Shown in pieces: positions 6,917 through 11,338 of a stretch of 11,338 nucleotides of DNA. The position numbers and the translations under genes were made by a program. Positions within the stretch are counted from its first letter, which is position 1. Every line of letters starts with the position of its first letter. The notes below the pieces were generated by a model. That model worked only from the letters and a program-made list of their open reading frames with translations, had not been told where the DNA came from and ran no database searches. Source of the DNA: Dethiobacter sp. (GTDB lineage: Bacteria; Bacillota; Dethiobacteria; DTU022); NCBI GenBank assembly GCA_018333405.1, contig JAGXSR010000074.1:1-11338 (forward strand), in the 5' to 3' direction.

Positions 6917-7600
6917 TCAAGAAACATACTCCCCGCTGTAACGCATTAAGACCGTGTCACTTACTCCCTCTATAGAAGAGAGCCTGTCCATAAACGAAGT
7001 GTCCTCTTCAGCCACTCTCAGCTCTACAACTAATTCTGTCTTGCCCCTGGTAAGAGTTTTAGATTTAAGAGAATGTTTAAGATTTTGTAATTCTTCAGCT
7101 ACTCTTTCATCCGTAAGAAGATCGTTGATATACCGTATGATCAACATAAACGTAAAATTAGCCGACCTGCGCTTAAAAAGAAAGATAACGGCAACGCTGA
7201 TAAATGCCGCCCCGATGCAAGCGAGTAAATAAAGCTTTGCCCCTGTGGCCAAACCGACGGAAATCGCCCAAAATATAAACACAATATCCATTGGATCTTT
7301 GATCGCTGTTCTGAAGCGAACAATGCTTAAAGCGCCTACCATACCTAATGTTAAGACCAGGTTGATCCCTATGGTCATAATCACCAAAGCGGTGATCAGC
7401 GCCATGATAACCAGAGAGGCACTGAAAGAATAGCTATATAGAACTCCCTGAAATGTTTTTTTGTAAATATAAGAGATAAATAAGCCAATCAGTAAGGCTA
7501 AAGTCAACCCGATAAAAATGTCTGATACCAAAAGCCTGCCTTCTTGTGGAGCAAGTATATTTCTTAATATATTATTAATATCGAATAAATTTTCCTGCAT
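6917..7600 (-). CDS. DUF4956 family multi-pass membrane protein
   Basis: The 227-residue protein has no established biochemical function. Hydrophobic segments lie at about 26-46, 60-78, 79-94, 105-120 and 122-142, followed by a soluble C-terminal tail of about 85 residues. The hallmark is GALSIVRFRTAIKDP (89-103) followed by a hydrophobic helix with FWAISVGLATG, which identifies DUF4956. The tail has a beta-alpha pattern (KTELVVELRV, then SFMDRLSSIEGV) suggesting a small ACT-like fold. The ATG at 7598-7600 has a GAGGGG-type ribosome binding site about 10 bases upstream. It stands first in the DUF4956-CotH-VTC trio and is separated from pelG by 161 bases. An anchor or conduit for the VTC enzyme would fit its position, but that is inference. 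Confidence 0.85.
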   Translation of the reverse strand: MQENLFDINNILRNILAPQEGRLLVSDIFIGLTLALLIGLFISYIYKKTFQGVLYSYSFSASLVIMALITALVIMTIGINLVLTLGMVGALSIVRFRTAIKDPMDIVFIFWAISVGLATGAKLYLLACIGAAFISVAVIFLFKRRSANFTFMLIIRYINDLLTDERVAEELQNLKHSLKSKTLTRGKTELVVELRVAEEDTSFMDRLSSIEGVSDTVLMRYSGEYVS

Positions 7601-7650
7601 TTAAATAAGCACCCCTCTCTTTTAGCTTATCTGATTTGCGTTGTTGGCCC

Positions 7651-7682
7651 CCGTTAGTTTACACCGCACCTCGACTAAACGG
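7651..7682. repeat. Imperfect inverted repeat between pelG and the DUF4956 gene
   Basis: CCGTTAGT (7651-7658) is complementary to ACTAAACGG (7674-7682) with one bulged base and a 15-base loop. A nearby TTAGTTAG (7691-7698) repeats the same half-site core. No T-tract follows on the minus strand, so it is more like an operator or leader hairpin than a terminator. Confidence 0.4.
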
Positions 7683-7687
7683 TAAAA

Positions 7688-7716
7688 ACATTAGTTAGTG
7701 CTGAATGCAACGCCAA
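7688..7716 (-). promoter_or_regulatory. Weak internal promoter candidate for DUF4956-CotH-VTC
   Basis: On the minus strand TTGGCG (7716-7711) and TAATGT (7693-7688) are 17 bases apart, matching the consensus at 4 of 6 and 3 of 6. Transcription would begin near 7681, at the edge of the inverted repeat at 7651-7682. The sequence match is weak; the 161-base gap is the main reason to consider a promoter here. Confidence 0.22.
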
Positions 7717-7761
7717 CTGGAGATCTGTCCGAATTATTTATTTGTCTGCCGTAAAGCATAC

Positions 7762-9294
7762 TTACTTCCCCGCTCTTGTTTCCTGATCCTGTGAATATAA
7801 AGTGTTATTTTTAGGGAATACGAAATTTTTGTCGCTTAAATACAGAGAAAGGACGTTTAGCTTATCCGCGATTTTTACAAACAGGCCGCTGTCCGGGATA
7901 AGAATATACGGTTGTTTGGAAAATGTTCTGTAGTTCAATGATTTCAGGCAGAGAATCAAACAGACAATCGATACTGCCAAAGCGATTAGCGCCGACAGAA
8001 AGAAACCAAACCCGAAATAATCACTGCCCAGGGGCATAAGATACCAGGTCAAAGTCAGGTTGGCAATAAAAAATGTGATTGAAACTAAAAGCGCCTCTTT
8101 TCTGGCTTCAAAATAGAGTAAAATCAATAAAACTGCCAGCATAATAGCATTGCTTAAAGCGCCCAGCGCACATATTCTGAACATATCTTGCAACAATACC
8201 GAATAGCCCAGATACACAAATATGTAACCGGATAATACAATTATCGTAAAAGTAATTAAAATCTGCCTTTCCAACAGATAAACCAGATGCCTGTAGAGCA
8301 AGCCGACCATCTTGCTTCTTGCTTCTGTTATATCAGCAAAAGTACTTTCCCCTCTGACCGTTTGGTAGTATCGTTTATATTTATCATAAAATTCTGTCTC
8401 CACTTGCACCATAAATAACACAGTGGTTGGGATTATAGTAAGCAGCGCTAAAAACTTGGCATGATCATAGAGCGGGGCATATCTGAATGTTTCCATAATT
8501 ATCGCCCCGTGTTCGCTGTACCACATAAGCAGATTATCTATCCAAATTCCCAGTGTATAAAATAACCCTATTGAAAACAAAATACCCACCTTGTTAAAGT
8601 ATCTTAAAAAATCGTATTCTAAATAATTGCCGAAAGAAAAGGTGTCAAAGAAGCTGTAGATCAGGATTATATATGTGGTCAGCACTCCAATTAAATACGC
8701 CAGGAGTATATTGGCGGCAGACGTATGCTCCATAAACGGTATGGGATACATTAAAAATATATACGTTAAAAAAATCGAGATCAGGCCACCGAAAATAAAG
8801 GCCTTGGCTATAGCCTTGTAATTTTTAGCGGCACTTAAAAATACCATAATGATCCATATCAAAGACAGTATGATGAACAAAGTGCCGGCCATATAAGTAT
8901 AGTAACCGGGCAGTGGTTTGTTATAATAAAATACAATCGCTGCCACCAGGGCAAAAGTAAAAATTATTTTAGTCAGCCCTATAAACGCAGGGCGGATATA
9001 ATCAAATTCATTTTGAAATAATTTATCAGCCAAATAGCGGGCAATAAGAAATTGCCACGGCGCGGTAATTATTTGAGAAAATACAAAACTGTAGACGATA
9101 GTGCCCATAAATAAAAATCGTTCAATTGGCAAAACAATTAAATATGCTGAAATAATCAGCATAATATTTACTACCAATACCGCGGATATCCACGGCCCAG
9201 CGGCTATGGCTGAAGAATAAACATAAGCTTGTACCCTGCCGATATAAGTATCTTTTTGAAACAGTTCTTTTAAAGTAATCCCTATGCCTGCCAT
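7762..9294 (-). CDS. pelG: Pel-type exopolysaccharide exporter PelG
   Basis: PelG is a MOP-superfamily membrane protein thought to carry the Pel polymer across the cytoplasmic membrane together with PelD, PelE and PelF. The 510-residue product begins MAGIGITLKEL and continues into IAAGPWISAVLVVNI, the typical PelG N-terminus. I count about twelve hydrophobic segments: 27-55, 60-85, 104-124, 134-155, 164-183, 195-217, 236-252, 281-297, 344-363, 370-394, 401-420 and 429-452. A basic cytosolic loop lies at about 298-343, and a soluble tail of about 55 residues follows the last segment. The ATG has an excellent ribosome binding site 8 bases upstream and follows pelF by 32 bases. The pairing with PelF makes the call firm; the sugar composition exported cannot be read from sequence. 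Confidence 0.93.
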   Translation of the reverse strand: MAGIGITLKELFQKDTYIGRVQAYVYSSAIAAGPWISAVLVVNIMLIISAYLIVLPIERFLFMGTIVYSFVFSQIITAPWQFLIARYLADKLFQNEFDYIRPAFIGLTKIIFTFALVAAIVFYYNKPLPGYYTYMAGTLFIILSLIWIIMVFLSAAKNYKAIAKAFIFGGLISIFLTYIFLMYPIPFMEHTSAANILLAYLIGVLTTYIILIYSFFDTFSFGNYLEYDFLRYFNKVGILFSIGLFYTLGIWIDNLLMWYSEHGAIIMETFRYAPLYDHAKFLALLTIIPTTVLFMVQVETEFYDKYKRYYQTVRGESTFADITEARSKMVGLLYRHLVYLLERQILITFTIIVLSGYIFVYLGYSVLLQDMFRICALGALSNAIMLAVLLILLYFEARKEALLVSITFFIANLTLTWYLMPLGSDYFGFGFFLSALIALAVSIVCLILCLKSLNYRTFSKQPYILIPDSGLFVKIADKLNVLSLYLSDKNFVFPKNNTLYSQDQETRAGK

Positions 9295-9302
9295 TTAAAA
9301 AA

Positions 9303-9308
9303 CCTCCT
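9303..9308 (-). promoter_or_regulatory. Ribosome binding site of pelG
   Basis: A full AGGAGG on the minus strand lies 8 bases before the ATG at 9292-9294. It rules out the longer overlapping frame on this strand (9122-9361) as the start of a real gene. Confidence 0.75.
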
Positions 9309-9326
9309 CCACTCGAAGACCAGAAT

Positions 9327-10772
9327 TTAACAGAAACATCCCGTTTGCTGCTTTCCGGCAAAAACCTGCGTATAAACCTCCCGGTAATTTTTTACTAACA
9401 ATTCCTGAGTATAATATTTTTCTACTCTTTTCACGGCGTTATTGCCCATTTGCTCCATCATTTCTAAATTCGTTAATATTTTCATAATGGCCTGAGCAGT
9501 CTGATCGGGCGAGGCCGGCTGGGTTACAATACCGCAGGGGCCTATGTCGTCTTCTCCAATACCTTCTATCAATTCCCGGCACGATCCCACATCTGTAACC
9601 ACAAACGGAATCCCGGCCGCCATTCCTTCCAGCATAACCAAGGGCTGGCCCTCTGAGACAGAGGTTAAAACCAACAGATCTAATTTAGGCAGAAATTCCA
9701 TGGTATCTGCTTGTCCTGTAAAGATTATTTTATTGGTCAAATTCAGCAGAGAAGCCAGGTGCCGGCATTCGTGATAGTAGTTTATATCTTCTTCGTGGCC
9801 TCCGATTATGTACAATTTGGTATCCGGCATTTGATCCTGCACTATTTTAAAGGCCCTGATCAAAGTTTTCACATCCTTAATCGGTACTACCCTTAAAACA
9901 GATCCGATATTTTTACCCTCTTTTTTTAAGCCAGGCACCAATTTAAACCTGTCTGTATCCACCCCGTTGGGAATAACCAAAGCTCTTCTGCTGTCGGCTC
10001 CTAATTCTATCTGTAGTGCACGGGTTTTCTGGAATAAAGATATTACCAATTCCGCCTGCTTGTAAACACCGGTAGAGATAAAATAAAAATATCTGATCCA
10101 CATCTTTTTATAAATGCCCTCCACCCACTTGGCCTTGATTATCTCTTCTTCCCTTTCCCGCGCATAAACACCGTGTTCGGTAAGAATTAACGGCTTATTA
10201 TATTTTATTTTATAAGCCAATCCCAGCAGACCGGCATAACCGGTTGAAACAGGATGATATATATCCGCCTGCAATCCTTCATGCTGCAACATGGTTATTA
10301 AAGGCAAATACATCGAGACCATAGTCCAAAAAAAGCGATTAAAATCATGAGACGCGTAATCCTCATGATGCAATTTTAACATAAACTCCCAATACATTTT
10401 ACTTTTTAAAAACTCTATTGGATTACCTATTTTTTGGGGATCAGTCAAAACCGGCATCGCCACCTGCCAATCCGCATCCTGATCAAACGACAAAAATTGC
10501 TCTATTTCATGCAATTGACGTTTGGATAATCTGGGCTCTTTCCCCTGATTAAGCGGCGGCAAAGTGTTATAATCATCCAAATATATGGTTTGCATCTCTG
10601 TAACGTTTGCCGGCAGCTTATATTTACTGGTCGGCAGCCCGTCTCTTGAAGGCATAATTGAGAGAATTTTAAAATTCAGATCGCTTAGCTCTGTGATCAA
10701 CTGATGTGCCCAGGTTGATACACCGCCGGAAACAAATGGATAAGAACCTTCAAAAATCAGTGCGATTTCCAT
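9327..10772 (-). CDS. pelF: Pel-type GT4 glycosyltransferase PelF
   Basis: PelF is the cytosolic glycosyltransferase that polymerises the Pel backbone from UDP-sugars (a partly deacetylated, GalNAc-rich polymer in Pseudomonas). From the ATG at 10770-10772 the protein has 481 residues. The DUF3492-type N-terminus shows MEIALIFEGSYPFVSGGVS; LTEHGVYAREREEE falls at about 197-210 and IPNGVD near 266. The C-terminal GT4 domain carries the EX7E motif, Glu374 and Glu382, in SEGQPLVMLEGMAAGIP. A GTG at 10779-10781 would add three residues but overlaps the ribosome binding site, so the ATG is preferred. The gene begins 14 bases after the HEAT/TPR gene and is followed by pelG after 32 bases, an operon-like arrangement. 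Donor sugar and product are not determinable from sequence. Confidence 0.94.
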   Translation of the reverse strand: MEIALIFEGSYPFVSGGVSTWAHQLITELSDLNFKILSIMPSRDGLPTSKYKLPANVTEMQTIYLDDYNTLPPLNQGKEPRLSKRQLHEIEQFLSFDQDADWQVAMPVLTDPQKIGNPIEFLKSKMYWEFMLKLHHEDYASHDFNRFFWTMVSMYLPLITMLQHEGLQADIYHPVSTGYAGLLGLAYKIKYNKPLILTEHGVYAREREEEIIKAKWVEGIYKKMWIRYFYFISTGVYKQAELVISLFQKTRALQIELGADSRRALVIPNGVDTDRFKLVPGLKKEGKNIGSVLRVVPIKDVKTLIRAFKIVQDQMPDTKLYIIGGHEEDINYYHECRHLASLLNLTNKIIFTGQADTMEFLPKLDLLVLTSVSEGQPLVMLEGMAAGIPFVVTDVGSCRELIEGIGEDDIGPCGIVTQPASPDQTAQAIMKILTNLEMMEQMGNNAVKRVEKYYTQELLVKNYREVYTQVFAGKQQTGCFC

Positions 10773-10780
10773 TCTGAACA

Positions 10781-10786
10781 CTCCTT
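10781..10786 (-). promoter_or_regulatory. Ribosome binding site deciding the pelF start
   Basis: AAGGAG on the minus strand lies just after the TAG of the preceding gene (10787-10789). It is 8 bases before the ATG at 10770-10772 and overlaps the alternative GTG by one base, so initiation at the ATG is favoured. Confidence 0.75.
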
Positions 10787-11338
10787 CTAACTCCAGTAAT
10801 TTACAACCTGCTTATACTCATCCGGCAGCTCCAGGCCTGATTCTTTAATCCTGGAAGCATGAGAGGCTACCTGCTTATAATCGTTCAGCCTGAAGTAAAA
10901 ATTCATAGCTAAAAAGTTGAACAACCCTTGCTCAGGCCATAATTGCCTGAATTCCGCCAGCAATTGCTCCGCCCGCTCAAACATCCTTAACTCTAGATAA
11001 GCATGCAATAATTTTGCAGATATTTCAAAGCTGTCCGCAAACATATTTTTACTCTTTCTAAGCAGCTCCAGATACTCCGCAAAAATGGTTTTCTTATAGT
11101 TTTCGTCTAGAACCCCGGAGTGGATATAGCGATCATATAACTCCATGATCTTTAGAGCCGTCTCCGCGTCCGGTTTCTGTTTGTATTGTTCTTTTAGTTT
11201 TAAGATATTTTTTTCAAACTTTTCTTCTATCCCGATCAATGTAGTAGCCGCATAATGTTTTATATCTGGATCACTATCGCTTATAGCTTTTTTTAATATG
11301 GCCACTACCGCTTTTTCCTCATGATCGCCGGCGATATT
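10787..11338 (-). CDS. HEAT/TPR-like helical repeat protein, possible PelE-like component (5' end cut by window)
   Basis: The frame is open to the right edge, so the 5' part of the gene is missing; an internal GTG at 11303-11305 is not a convincing start. The 183 visible residues begin with a HEAT-repeat-like unit (EEKAVVAILKKAISDSDPDI, then KHYAATTLIGIEE). A charged helix follows, and then paired helices of TPR character (FEISAKLLHAYLELRMFERA, LFNFLAMNFYFRLNDYKQVA). No membrane segment is visible. In Pel systems PelE is a membrane-tethered TPR protein beside PelD and PelF, and this gene sits 14 bases upstream of pelF, so a PelE-like scaffold is a reasonable inference from position and fold. 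Sequence alone does not prove it, and a generic HEAT-repeat protein remains possible. Confidence 0.6.
   Translation of the reverse strand, partial: NIAGDHEEKAVVAILKKAISDSDPDIKHYAATTLIGIEEKFEKNILKLKEQYKQKPDAETALKIMELYDRYIHSGVLDENYKKTIFAEYLELLRKSKNMFADSFEISAKLLHAYLELRMFERAEQLLAEFRQLWPEQGLFNFLAMNFYFRLNDYKQVASHASRIKESGLELPDEYKQVVNYWS

Noticed and set aside
1..11338. CRISPR array, tRNA/rRNA genes, insertion sequence or phage att site
   Set aside because: I found no regularly spaced repeats, tRNA-like or rRNA-like sequence, transposase, or terminal inverted repeats, so the apparent acquisition of the right arm rests on composition only.

Overview
The window looks like chromosomal DNA of an anaerobic Gram-positive bacterium, most likely a clostridial Firmicute of the Peptococcaceae/Desulfotomaculum-Pelotomaculum kind. 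The reasons are a corrinoid-protein reductive activator (C1/corrinoid metabolism of strict anaerobes), a MurT-GatD lipid II amidase pair (Gram-positives), strong AAGGAG-type ribosome binding sites, several TTG/GTG starts, and a Firmicutes-style Pel-like exopolysaccharide cluster. The genus is inferred, not shown.

The left arm (about 1-4457, plus strand, clearly GC-rich) holds three genes. The first (48-1883) encodes a RACo/RamA-type ATP-dependent corrinoid reactivase with an N-terminal [2Fe-2S] domain and a C-terminal ASKHA-type domain. A 351-base non-coding gap follows, containing short GC-rich palindromes with a direct repeat and two sigma-A-like promoter candidates. Then come murT (2235-3692) and gatD (3696-4457), 3 bases apart, which together amidate the D-glutamate of lipid II.

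The right arm (4473-11338, minus strand, visibly AT-richer) reads from the right edge towards the centre. Its order is a HEAT/TPR-like protein cut by the window edge (position and fold suggest a PelE-like role), pelF (GT4 glycosyltransferase), pelG (12-segment MOP-type exporter), a DUF4956 membrane protein, an exported CotH-kinase-family protein, and a VTC-type polyphosphate polymerase. All are close together except for a 161-base gap before DUF4956, which holds an imperfect inverted repeat and a weak promoter candidate. The two arms converge with only 15 bases between gatD and the VTC gene, and no convincing terminator.

PelF and PelG would polymerise and export a polysaccharide at the membrane, with the HEAT/TPR protein as a likely scaffold. 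The DUF4956-CotH-VTC trio looks like a phosphate-handling module: a cytosolic enzyme predicted to make polyphosphate, a multi-pass membrane protein, and an exported kinase-fold protein. What this trio does for the polysaccharide is the most interesting open question here. Any PelD-like c-di-GMP receptor, PelA-like hydrolase/deacetylase or precursor genes would lie beyond the right edge and are not visible.
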